A DNA stretch of 64,000 nucleotides. Origin: Aphelenchoides besseyi (Eukaryota; Nematoda; Chromadorea; Rhabditida; Aphelenchoididae). The stretch lies in NCBI GenBank assembly GCA_024699855.1, contig JAMPIQ010000002.1, positions 13,516,001-13,580,000 of the forward strand. The letters run 5' to 3'. Both the position numbers and the translations under genes were made by a program. The notes below the pieces were generated by a model. The model was not told where the DNA came from. It made no database searches and saw only the letters and a program-made list of their open reading frames with translations. Shown one piece after another: positions 47,346 through 57,344 of the stretch. How positions within the stretch are numbered: the stretch's first letter is position 1; each line of letters begins with the position of its first letter.

Positions 47346-48568
47346 CGGAAAAACGTGAGCAGGAATCTTGGATCTGAACTTCTGTCCATAAAATGGATAG
47401 AAAGTACTGAGCAGTAATATCAAATGCCTTCGAACTGCTTAATCGAGTTCCATCGGACAGATGTAAAAAGCAATGATGGATCAGAGATGCTAGCACTTCA
47501 GCTGTTGATCAGTGAAATTCGTCCAACACACAAAAATGTCCGTTCTTAGCTGTTTGAATCAACTCGCCATTCGGTAGCATTTGCCAAGATTGTAAAAGCT
47601 CATGATTATTGAGATCTTCATAAATTATACTGGACAGTGCTCTGTTTGCTTGCTGGACCCTCAATCGACATTCTCTGGTAGAGATCGCTCGCTGACCGGT
47701 CGAAAAATTTTTGGTGCTTCAGTCTCCACGATTACAATATTGTAGTGTTGAACTAGTCAGTAGACAACTTTAAAGGCTTTAATCCGCGGACACAACAATC
47801 AGAAATGTTTATTCGATTTGCGTGAAAACTATTGGTGTGATCTCTTTTCGTAAGCAATCGTATCTAAAGATGATTGGGCCTAAACTTGCTGTTATTATTA
47901 CAATCATCTAGCTGTTTGCCGAAATTCGATTCGTACGATGCAAAGTTCCCGCTGAACAAGTGCATGAGAAGCACAAAATGCAAAGGACGTTCACTATAGA
48001 AGTCGATTAAGAACTCACTGGACAAAATCAACTTCATACTCCAATCATTGATTATTGTGTCATCTGAACCGTTCAATGTCTTAACGATCACAAGTCGGCT
48101 GCTTTAAAATAAACGTCTATCGGTTTATTAACACAAACAACTCTTGTGTGATCAAACAGTCAAATGAGGTCCATCAAAGAAGCCGGTTGATTGTGGAAGA
48201 TACTCATTAGTGCCGATATGAACTTCGATCCCAATAACATCTGATGACCCATGACTTCTGACAACAAGTTCGCATCAGCATCTTATGGATTGTCGAGTGA
48301 ATTTGGACAAATTTACTTATTCACGGACTATTTAAACGAAATTTCTGGTTCCAATCGTCAGTCTTCCGATTTCTCCTGCGTCATTTGGGGAGCTCTTTTT
48401 CAGTTCCCAATTCCCATTTCCTTTGCTCAGTTGGCGGTCGTCTCCGAGTTTCGACTCGTCGTTTCTTTTCGTGATCTTTCCGCGCCTTCTGATCACTTAT
48501 GTTCTCATCGTTTGTGTTTCAGTTATAACTACAACTATATCTCTTTCTGCTATCGTCTTAACGACAAA
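47346..48568. other. intergenic with decayed coding on the minus strand
   Basis: On the minus strand 47,700-47,513 is open for about 60 codons of protein-like sequence (CRLRVQQANRALSSIIYEDL, then HELLQSWQMLPNGELIQTAK) with stops on both sides, probably another gene relic. At 48,163 a short sequence (AAATGAGGTCCATCAAAGAA) recurs at 51,346. The right side is the 5' flank of the membrane-protein gene. Confidence 0.35.
48163..48195 (+). repeat. short dispersed repeat, copy 1
   Basis: AAATGAGGTCCATCAAAGAA followed by GCCGGTTGATTGTGG matches the copy at about 51,349-51,381 with four differences. Both lie in intergenic DNA flanking the membrane-protein gene. Confidence 0.5.
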
Positions 48569-50969
48569 ATGTTCGGTCATCGTCAACTCGCTTCGTGGAT
48601 CTTCATCACAAGCATTTGGGTTCTCGTTGTCACGACCGATGATCCAGATTGTTACACAAGTGAAAATAACTCCGTGTAAGTTTTGGAATCTAATCCTGTG
48701 ATTTAGTTTTCTGAATGTTTTCAGGAAATTCAATGGTGACTGCATTAATACGGAGACCTACGCGCTGATCGTCAGCAACGACCAGTTGGAGATGAAATTT
48801 GAAGGAAAGGGAAACCCGACCAATCCTAAGGGGCAAGTTTACATTGCAGTTCTATCTTCAATATTCTATTTCAGCATCAAGTTGAACATCGGCGGTTGTG
48901 CCTTCAAAACAACCTTCCAAGAATCAGAAGGCAACGGCGGCTTTGCGTATAAATTACAAAGCTTCACTAAGGCCACGGCACTCTCGGACAAGATCACTTT
49001 CAACAACGAACACGCACTCGAACTGAAATGCAAGGTTGACTTTGAAGCGATTGATGGCGGCAAGTACAAAGTGGATGTGTCAGTTAGTCCTGACAGTCAT
49101 GCGATGTACTCCATTACTTTTGAGGTTTGATAATCAGATGTTTGCATCAGTAACCATTTTCAGGACGCATCTTTCGAATCGCCTGATACCAAAAGCGTTC
49201 CAGATTGGGTGTGGATTCTCTGGTCAGTTCAATGCTCGTCACTTCTTTTCATCTTCTTTGTTTCAGTGGTTCTGTGGGTGTCGCGTTTGTGCTTCTTTGT
49301 GTGTCCTCCGCCGTACTCTATTGCATTCTGCGCAAGACGACCAAGGATACACCGGTAGCCAAATCGCGATTGTCGAAGGCTGGAAACGTGCCAGTCGTTG
49401 AAAAGAAGAGCAATCGCGCAAAAACACGTTGGGCCAAGAAGCAAAGCAAAAAGCACAGCAAGCAGCATCTCAAGAACGATGACGATATGAAGCACGAAAG
49501 CAAGAAGCAAGTCCAAGGCAAACACGAAAAGAATGCTCACCCTATACATGGTTTCTTTGCATCACCAAAAGTGAACGACTCAACGACGGTTGACGAAAAG
49601 AAGGCAAGTTTTGGGTGAGAGTGGAGATCAGTTCTTGGAGTTCTTCCAAATTCATTTCTTGGGTCTTCTACAGGGCTTAATCTTTGACGATGAGCTGCGA
49701 ACTAGGAGTAGCAAGTACACTTTCGAGTAGAGTGTGGGGATCTCCGATCGAAAAATAAATACTCAACAATACTCATCTAACTACTATTGTAGGGCGGCGA
49801 ACATAAGCTTATTTGCAAGCCAGCAAAGCGAAAGTTTGTCGACGAGATGACAATCATGAAGCGGATCACGGAACCACCAGCCGAGAAGAAGTGGAAGTCC
49901 AAGACCGAGTTCACGCAAGAGGACGCACTCATCATGACTGAACGTGCGAAGGCGTTCAAGGACAAGTTCAATTTCCTCGTCCGACGTCCTATGAATCCGA
50001 AAAAATTAGCAAAGATCCGCCGCAAGCACGACAAGTCGACCGAACTAACCGAAGAACCTGCCAACGAATGGACGAGATTTGACGAAGCTCAGAAGATGGG
50101 CAACAAGCCCACGATCAAGCACGCATTCGATATCGGCGAGGGCTACTACGCCATTCACGTGTCAACCGAGGAGGCCCAATCAACTCCGACTCAGCTCAAC
50201 ACGGCGGTGGACAAATCGGATTGTCTGGTTGAAATGCCGGTCGATCCGTTGGACAAACCGAAGTACAAGCTACTCAGCCAACTCATGAACAACGCGCCGT
50301 GGAGTGTCCGTCTGTTGCTCTACTTCAACATCGAAGTCTCCGAAGTCGGTGCGCAGGTTCTCGAGGCCAAGAAAGATCTTCAGAAGCTCATCGATACGCT
50401 GCCGGTAAGTCTCTGTGATTTCGAACTACTAATCACAGTGAATTTCAGGGCGGAAAAACTCGCGAGTTCTACCAGTCCCAACTGGCTGCGGTGAAATTCA
50501 TCGGCTCGATTGCCGATGACGTGGAGGGGGTCCAGGAAGGCCGCCTGAAGGTAAGATGCAATCCAAATCACCAATCAGCCTTTGTTTTCAGTTCGCCTAT
50601 CCATGGGCATTCAGGAATGGCCGGGAATTGGCTGCTCTAACCAAGCGCCAATTCCTTTGGGCACTCTACTTCGACCCGGCGGACAAAAACGAAATACGCG
50701 CCATTCAGGACATGACGTTCGGAATGGAAAAAGAACTCAAAAGAATGGTAGGTTAACAAGATCAGCCTATTAATCACTCTTTGTTTTCGGACGCGAATAA
50801 CGCCAATCGCAAGCTGCTCAAGCAGCAAATCAAGAACCTCAACGATCTACTGTACCACTGCATGGCCGCCGAGATCCTTGAAACAAAGCAAACGACCGCA
50901 TTCGGATATGGCAAGAAGAAGCCGCGCTCGACAATGGCAGAAGATGATGGCGAAAAGTACGGTCTCTGA
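48569..50969 (+). CDS. single-pass type I membrane protein with alternative 3' ends, family unknown
   Basis: Exons 48,569-48,675, 48,725-48,832, 48,875-49,124, 49,164-49,222 and 49,267-49,603 sum to 287 codons. They encode a signal peptide (MFGHRQLASWIFITSIWVLV), an extracellular domain of about 150 residues with paired cysteines (FNGDCINTE, IGGCAFKTT, LECKV-like LELKCKV), a membrane helix (WVWILCGSVGVAFVLLCVSS) and a lysine-rich cytoplasmic stretch. Exon 5 then joins either a terminal exon at 49,674-49,730 (305-residue form) or exons 49,793-50,404, 50,449-50,550, 50,592-50,747 and a last exon to TGA 50,967-50,969 (about 636 residues). The long tail (FTQEDALIMTERAKAFKDKF, QLMNNAPWSVRLLLYFN) matches nothing I know. 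Introns after exons 2 and 5 are GC-AG, and the last intron lacks a normal acceptor. Confidence 0.72.
49674..49757 (+). other. alternative terminal exon and poly(A) signal
   Basis: After acceptor TCTTCTACAG the frame continues GLIFDDELRTRSSKYTFE and stops at TAG 49,728-49,730; AATAAA follows at about 49,754. It is in phase with exon 5 (ending 49,603), exactly as the competing exon at 49,793 is, so both joins are readable. Confidence 0.6.
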
Positions 50970-51979
50970 GTTCAAGCTTGTTTTCTCGCTTTGTTGTGCT
51001 GTTTTCTGATAATAAATTTTGTTCTTTAAAAACGTTGACACTTCTCTTGTTCAAGGAACATTGAAACATGAAACTGAATTCTTTATACATCACAAGTGGG
51101 CATTCTTACAGCCCAACTCCATAGTCACGATTGGTATTATGCAACGAGCAGTCGAAACGGAAACATCCGTTCAGTCATCTCCTTTACAAACATTTCTGTT
51201 GGTAAACAACGAGAGTTGTGAATAAAAAAGAATGGTAATAATCACAATAACATAGGATCTTATTCCTCTCAGCGATCAAATCGACTGCAATGAAATGAAC
51301 GTCGAACTCTTTATTTACACAGATAACTTATTTGTAATAAGTAGACAAATGAGGTCTATCAAACAAGCCGGTTAATTGTGTGGTGAATTTGCTGTCCATT
51401 CAAATTTTCGTTTAACCTTTTCCTTGTGAGTCATTCGGCAAAATACGATCAACGCAAGGTGCGCGACCGAAAAGTCACTTGAAATCGCGGCAACATCAAC
51501 GTTTTGCTTTATGCTGATCCGGAAACTGCAAAGTCCTAGTCTCTTCGCTGTTTCACACGTTGCACCACTTTGGAGTGAGCAGAGATCTTTAGAAATGCCG
51601 ACCGATTGCGTTCTCCGATCAAAGTGTCGGCAGTTGTGAGTGAATAGACGACCAAGCAGAGCTCGGTTCCGGAAAGCAGTGAGACGAGTGCCGTGCGAAA
51701 GACCACGGATCTTGCAGTGCAATGGTGTTGGTTCTGGGAAACGAGCAATTCGGACTCCCGGTGAGCATAGGCGACGAATCGAGTACATTCGGGTTTACAT
51801 AAAAATTTATTAAACAATAAACAAAAAAATTCAAACAACAATCAAATTTGCGACATTCGTTTAAAATTTGGATAAATCACGGTACTCTTCTGGCGAGGCG
51901 AGCCCAGATGGTTGAAGACCATTTCCGTTAAGTCGATTTTCTGCTTGTCGGGCATGCAGTCGAATTCCCATAGCAAGTG
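50970..51979. other. intergenic, no clear gene
   Basis: Begins with the AATAAA (51,011) of the membrane-protein gene. The repeat copy at 51,346 lies here. Minus-strand frames at 51,372-51,841 overlap in two phases and read as partly protein-like (SVVFRTALVSLLSGTELCLV), but have no start, domain or splice partner, so I leave them unassigned. Confidence 0.4.
51349..51381 (+). repeat. short dispersed repeat, copy 2
   Basis: AAATGAGGTCTATCAAACAA followed by GCCGGTTAATTGTGT, the partner of the copy at 48,163. Boundaries are not defined by inverted or direct repeats. Confidence 0.5.
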
Positions 51980-52720
51980 TCAATAGCGGAGCTGTGACCC
52001 TTGTTGGCATGAAAGCATAACTGTATTTGTTGATAGGATTTGATCAGTTTGTCGAAGGGACTTTCCATCCCGTTGGTGATAAGCGTCATGATCATCACGT
52101 CGAGTCCTCTCGTGGTTTGTGAATAAGAGATACGATGTGGGAGACCTCTGCCGTACCAACTGACAGAAGTCTGTGAGCGTTAAAATTCCATTGCACACAT
52201 GCCACAAGCATTCAGTCCTTTCCACAGGCTGTTGGGAACCTCCAAAGCTGTCTTTGAAAAGACAGAGCCGTTGTAGTTTACGGCTATATTGACTAAAATC
52301 AAATCAAACAGTTAATAAACAAAAGCAGCAAACTTACATGTCGAAAAAGTATTTCAAACAGATGCGTTTCATCAGTTTGTCGATGGGACTCAGATCCCGT
52401 TGGTGATGGACGCCATAATCATCACGTCGGGTTCTCTCGTGCTTCGCGCATAAGGGATGCGCTTCGGGAGACTTCTGTCGTACCAGCTGACAGAAGGCTA
52501 TCAGCGTTGTGGTTCCATCGTACTGGTTTCACAGCCATCCAGTTATTTCCGCAGAATGTTGGCAACATGCGAAACTGTCTTTGAAAAAATAATCCCGTTG
52601 TTGTTTACGGTTACTTTGACTAAAATAAAATCAAAAAAGTTAATGAATAGAAGCAAAAAAATTACATATCGAAGAAGTTTTTGAAATCCCAAAACCCCGA
52701 ACTTAGCCATTATGGTAGTC
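51980..52720 (-). pseudogene. pseudogene of tandemly duplicated exons
   Basis: Two exons, 52,338-52,619 and 51,980-52,292, are copies of each other (period about 328 bases) including their introns of 46 and 45 bases. Both start IQ(S/Y)(N/S)RK(Q/L)QR, share KDSF, DFCQLVRQ/AFCQLVRQ, NHERTRRDDH/KHERTRRDDY and HHQRD/YHQRD, and the first ends MKRICLKYFFDI before the next intron; a third FKNFFDI remnant lies at 52,666. In the first copy an in-frame TGA stands where the second has TGG (Trp). The protein family is unknown. The array is a gene fragment that expanded by exon duplication and then lost function in at least one copy. Confidence 0.6.
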
Positions 52721-53740
52721 GTTGTTGGAAGAGGTGATATTTATAGCCAATATCACTAACTCGCGGTCATTCGAATTCCCGCCTCCGAACATTGTTGTCA
52801 TAAAACTCGATTAAAACCACGAGACATTATGACCACAAGGAATCTTTGGTAGCCGGTTCGGTGATATCCCAGCAGTTGATTGAACGGCTTGTTTTCATAC
52901 CGTCAGTCATCTATTAGTTGAATAGTTTTAGCGGCATAGTCAGTGTTTACTGCAAGGTAATTTCTTGTTGTTCACAACTTGATTGCTGTGTTGCGTCGAT
53001 TACATGACCTTCTAACTGCCTACTTCCCATCCGTTCAAACTGTTCTTTGAGGGTTAGTTGTCTTGACAAGATGGAGCTGCGTGGCTTGTGATGATTAATG
53101 CCGTTAGCATTGAACAGCGCAAGATCCATCCATAAACACATCACTTAGAACCGATAACAACTGAGTATAATTGATCGTTTCATTAGTGACAAGTATTGAT
53201 GTCATTTAACTCAAATTTCATTGGGCATTACTCAAAACGAAACTATTTTTAAACGAAAGACTTTGTTTATGAACAAGAAGTTAAACCGAATAATCACGTC
53301 TGTGTTAAGTAACTTTTATTCGCATTTCAGAATAAGTATGAAGTACAAAAACATTGATTGATAACGTCTAATTGTGTGCGTATCTTGTAATCAATCTGTG
53401 AACATGTCAAAACAGCTGATGAAGGAGACCAAAAGAACTGTCTTATATCGTTGTTCATTTGCATAGTCGGTTGCTCATGTACATGCAAAGAAAACGTAAA
53501 GCTGAAATTAGAAGATAACAAACATGACTTTCAATTGTACATGGCCGACAGAAATGCTATGGTCACGGGCAGGAAACTGAAATTGAATCGAACCTAAAAA
53601 AGTAGCGCGATCGAAATCAAAGTTGTTTCTTCGATCTAATCTAGTGCTTTATCAATACGGAGGATGCACTAGTATTGCGGGTCGAAGCCAAGGATATGTT
53701 GTTTGGATTATCATAATTTTACTGATGTTTTTTTAAAGTA
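52721..53740. other. intergenic, second member of a diverged repeat
   Basis: No gene is supported. 53,440-53,730 resembles 45,890-46,200 (see that entry). It ends at the solo transposon terminus at 53,741. Confidence 0.35.
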
Positions 53741-53890
53741 CAGGGTGTTTCACGTGGAGTGTCCGATAAGGAACGCTTATTATAGGTTGATACTAAGTCG
53801 ATTTTAATGCGGTTTTTTGCGCGTAATTGGGATTTTATTGCTATTTTGTTCTGTCAATTAAGCTGTTCTGAATTTGATTCATAATTATCG
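53741..53890 (+). repeat. solo terminal inverted repeat of a transposon related to the 38,891 element
   Basis: TA then CAGGGTGTTTCACGTGGAGT starts at 53,741. Further in, GATTTTAATGCGGTTTTTTG and an order of later words parallels the terminal repeat of the 38,891-40,609 element (GATTTTGATGC... GGTTTTTTGT). No matching right end (CACCCTGTA) was seen downstream, so only one terminus is left. Confidence 0.6.
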
Positions 53891-54059
53891 CAGTTGAAAC
53901 AAACCCCTGATAATGACCACCTAAAACGAAGATCACTGATTAGTACAAGCTTACATACTTTCTCCAAGACCAACAAAAAACCGTGCGATCAATATCTACC
54001 ATTTTTGTCCGCTTGGCAAAAGAGCAGCCGTTATGTAGATTTGTTCCCGATGAGTGTCA

Positions 54060-54431
54060 CAACCAACAAGACTGAGCTGGTCGAAGTATGCTTTTAGTTT
54101 TCCCACTCCAGTAGCCAACAACCGGACCAGAAAGCAACTGGCCAAAACGAAATATGGCGATAATCAAACCGTAGAAGTTTTTGGAAACATTAGGATCAAT
54201 CTGTAACATACAATCATAGAGATAATGACAAAAGCTTACTATCTTGAGATAAGGCCACAACGAAGTGAAGTAAAGAGTGAATTGAGCGGCAGTGCAAAAG
54301 GTGAAGATGCACACGCAGTATATGGATGTTCACGGAGTAGTTGGAACGAAATTGTTCGGTCTGTCCACCACATTCACCGACATCTTCTTGTTAAACGGAT
54401 CGACCGAGTTCATCGACTTTTTGCCGAACAT
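54060..54431 (-). pseudogene. major facilitator (MFSD8/CLN7-like) pseudogene, 5' fragment
   Basis: From ATG at 54431 a cytoplasmic N-terminus (MFGKKSMNSVDPFNKKMSVN) leads to TTP, then a TGA, then TSIYCVCIFTFCTAAQF and LYFTSLWPYLK, the first membrane helix of MFSD8-type transporters. A 40-base intron (54,197-54,236) precedes IDPNVSKNFYGLIIAIFRFG and GYWSGKTK, the second helix and the conserved loop. The TGA stands where relatives have a TGG (TPW). Sequence ends after the loop; helices 3-12 are absent. Confidence 0.7.
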
Positions 54432-55096
54432 TTCGGCTAAAACAAATGAAGCAGAAGTGATAGAGTAAAGAATCGTAGACTGATCAAAGTGGCAATTCGA
54501 TCCGTACCCTTTTCTATATTCGTCTGTATTTCGCAGACTCGGAAATCAATTGGCAGCTTTCAAAACAAAAACGACCGTTCAAATCATGAAGTTGACTGCC
54601 AATTCAAAATTCCTGTTGATTAGCGTTCTGTGATAAGCGATCGGTATTACGAAACCGAAAACAACCGAATCTTGTGAAAAGCAAATGCATTATTTGTGGT
54701 TGTCCAATTAGAAATCGACGGGAAGCGTATTAACATAAGTTGCAATAAAGACTGATGACGATCCCGACCACCTGCAATATAACTGAGAGCGACTAAACAG
54801 TTTGCTTGACCTTCTTTGTTTGGTTTTGGATGTAAACAAACTGTTTCTAATAACAGAAGGCTTAACAGTAACTCAAGGTCCAGATACTAAGATCATGAAA
54901 TGATAATCAATAAAGTTTAATTTTGCTATTTTTTGCATTATTGATTGCAAAATGCATTTTTGTGTATTCACTTTCGCAACGAGAAGCTCGGGATCAGTCG
55001 GTGTGCTGTGATCGTCGAGCATTTTGATCGTGAACCTTGAAATCGTGTTTGTTCTCCCGACAACTGCTGAGCTTTCATCTACTTTTGTTTCAGAAA
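54432..55096. other. intergenic, no supported gene
   Basis: AT-rich; contains the 5' flank of the HEPN-like gene. No domains, tRNA or repeat ends were seen. Confidence 0.5.
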
Positions 55097-55952
55097 ATGC
55101 AACAAGAAAAAGTCAAATTTATTGTTGACGGGGACTTGACAGTCGAAGTGGATGAAGCGCGCGCCGAAGACTTTGTTGGAAAGATGCAAGCGCTTGGAGC
55201 GAAAGTTGAGAAAGACGATTGGACGATCGTCGGAACGAAGGTAACATGACTGTTGGACATCTATTCTATCAATTTACTTTAGGAAGACGTGAAGATTTAC
55301 AACAGTGTGCAATTTCTCGAGGAGGCCAAGACTCACTTCGATGCCAAACCACAAAACCTGATCCAGAGCGCTGAAAAGTGCTGGCTAGCGGCCGCTTACA
55401 GCATCAAGCACTACTACCTGGCGTTGAAGATCCACGCAGTCAGTCACAATGCTCTTCGATACCTCGCGGACGTTGGAATGGAATGTGTGGCAAATCGAAA
55501 ATTGCTATTGGATCTTGTCAAAGCTTGGCACATTGCGCAGTCGTAAGTCAATTGATAATTGTGGTCCTAAATACTATTTTAGGTTTCACGAGTTCGCTTA
55601 TGGTAGTGACCGTTTCACTATCGCACGCTTTGAGGACCACATGGAACGCGTCGAGTTTTTTGTCGATGAATTCAAGAAGATTGACACTTCCAAGGTTCTG
55701 CGTGTCATCTCCGCTGAAGCCCAGCGTCAGGACGCCGAACGGGAACGACTGAAGCGCGAGAAACAAGAAGTCGAACAAAAAACCAAAGAAGCAAAGACAC
55801 TCGCTGTTACGAAGTCGGACGACAAGACCGTGAAAGAACAGAAAAAGAAGATCGTCGTTACGGCAGCTGACGGAAAGATCGAGTTGAAGTACCAGAAGGG
55901 AAGCACCAAACTCAGTGGACGTCTTTATCAGTATGAAATTGTTGTTGTATAA
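55097..55952 (+). CDS. HEPN/PaREP1-like helical protein
   Basis: Three exons (55,097-55,240; 55,283-55,542; 55,583-55,952) encode 257 residues. An AG acceptor (TTTGTTTCAG) lies 4 bases before the ATG. The N-terminus is a small beta-rich part (KVKFIVDGDLTVEVDEARAE). The middle, SAEKCWLAAAYSIKHYYLAL, KIHAVSHNALRYLADVGME and LVKAWHIAQSFHEFAYG, has the spacing of a HEPN-type four-helix domain as in archaeal PaREP1 proteins. The tail is rich in Lys and Glu (REKQEVEQKTKEAK), probably a coiled coil. The function is unknown; HEPN domains are often nucleic-acid binding or RNase folds, but I see no certain RxxxxH catalytic motif. The assignment rests on pattern memory only. Confidence 0.6.
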
Positions 55953-56187
55953 GTTTTTGTTGTCAGAATAAACCGGTTGAGCTGAAAGGAATTCGCTTAT
56001 TTATTCGATAACATTGAGTAACATTCAATCGGGAAACGCGTATTCATCAAAAGAAGTGCACATGAAGATTAGTACCCGGATTACATATTACAGCTATTGG
56101 CGTAAAAATTGGCATGATAATTAGAATAAGAACACTACAATACGGCAGTTAGAAGGTGTGAATTTATAGAATTTGCAACGAACAACT

Positions 56188-57344
56188 TCAATGTTCCAAA
56201 AACGACGAAGTAACAGGATTTGCGACTCCACGAACGAAATTGCTCTCTCCATCATCTTCGTGAGTGGTAGGCGAGTTTTGAGACATCAATTTCATGGATT
56301 GGTGAAGTCCTTTTTCGAATTGTACTAACTGAGTTCTCAAGACTTTCAAACGATTCTCGTCGAGAAGCGCCAATTTTACCTGAAAACTCGTTTTAATGTA
56401 ATTACAAAAGCGAATTGACATACTCGAACATCTTCTTTCAAACTCTCGTATTTCTGTTTCAACACTTCACATTTCGCTTGGAGATCTTCGATTGGTTTTC
56501 GTGCACCATCGGCATTCTGTTGAAGCAAATTGAGTTCGTGTCGATGAGCATCGTATTCGAGTCTCGACTAATCAAATAATGATATCAATAGACAGGAAAA
56601 TCACTTACATGTTCGTAGACTTGAACAGTTTGGAGCGTATCTTTGATTGTTTTCATACACAAAGTCTCCAATGACGAGACAAAATATCCGAGATTCTTCA
56701 CAAACGCGTCTCCTTGATTGCAATTTAGACGCAACATTTCGCTATGATCGGTCAACGTTTCTTTCAAATCCAATTCACGAATTGAGAGCTGATAGAATGA
56801 TTCTGCCAGCGAACGTTGAGCGTTGTTTGTTGCAATATAATTATTCATGAATGTTTTCGCCGCGTTGTAGACGTTTCGATAGCGATTGTGCAAGTCGTTC
56901 AAAGTTTCAATTCGTTCTTCCATGTCCGTATCGACGGTGCGCTCAACCTAAATCCCACAGATACGAAGAGCATGAGCCATCAAATCGTTTACCTTTCCGA
57001 GTTTTTCGAAAACCGACTGCTTGGTTGTTTTAAAACACGACACAGTCCATTTCTTCAACGACTCCGCTTTGGCAGCGATTTGTGCCATTTCGGGACTAAA
57101 ATCACAATCATCTTCGTGGGCAGAAGAAGAAACAACCTCGCGCAAACGGCCGTTCGACTTTGTGTTGGATTCTGATTGATTTGGTCCGATTTCTCGTCCG
57201 TTGAACTTTCCAGTCCAACGCTCGTGGACGTGGAGTTGTGATCTAAAATTCCATTTTGTTGACAAATTTGCAAAAAACACAAACCCCACCTTCCGACTGT
57301 TCGTTTTCGCCACGCATGAAACCGTTGCCTGTTTCCGACATCAT
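56188..57344 (-). CDS. arfaptin, BAR-domain protein
   Basis: Arfaptins bind curved trans-Golgi membrane through a BAR dimer and interact with Arl1, Arf and Rac. The start ATG at 57344 (MMSETGNGFMRGENEQSE, exon 57,290-57,344) leads through a second exon to KAESLKKWTVSCFKTTKQSV and FEKLGK, matching arfaptin KLESLKKWSISTYKCTRQII/SEKLGR. Then VERTVDTDMEERIETLNDLH, AQRSLAESFYQLS, KNLGYFVSSLETLCMKTIKD and TLQTVQVYEH, then SRLEYDAHRHELN, and VKLALLDENRLKVLRTQLVQ close the BAR domain; the end is NPVTSSFLEH with TGA at 56,188. About five exons, introns of 40-50 bases. The second exon changes frame near 57,100, best explained by a weak GTTGTT donor. C. elegans has one arfaptin homologue. Confidence 0.88.

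Noticed and set aside
51372..51841. overlapping minus-strand frames of 138 and 101 codons
   Set aside because: Partly protein-like but two frames compete and neither has a start, domain or splice partner.
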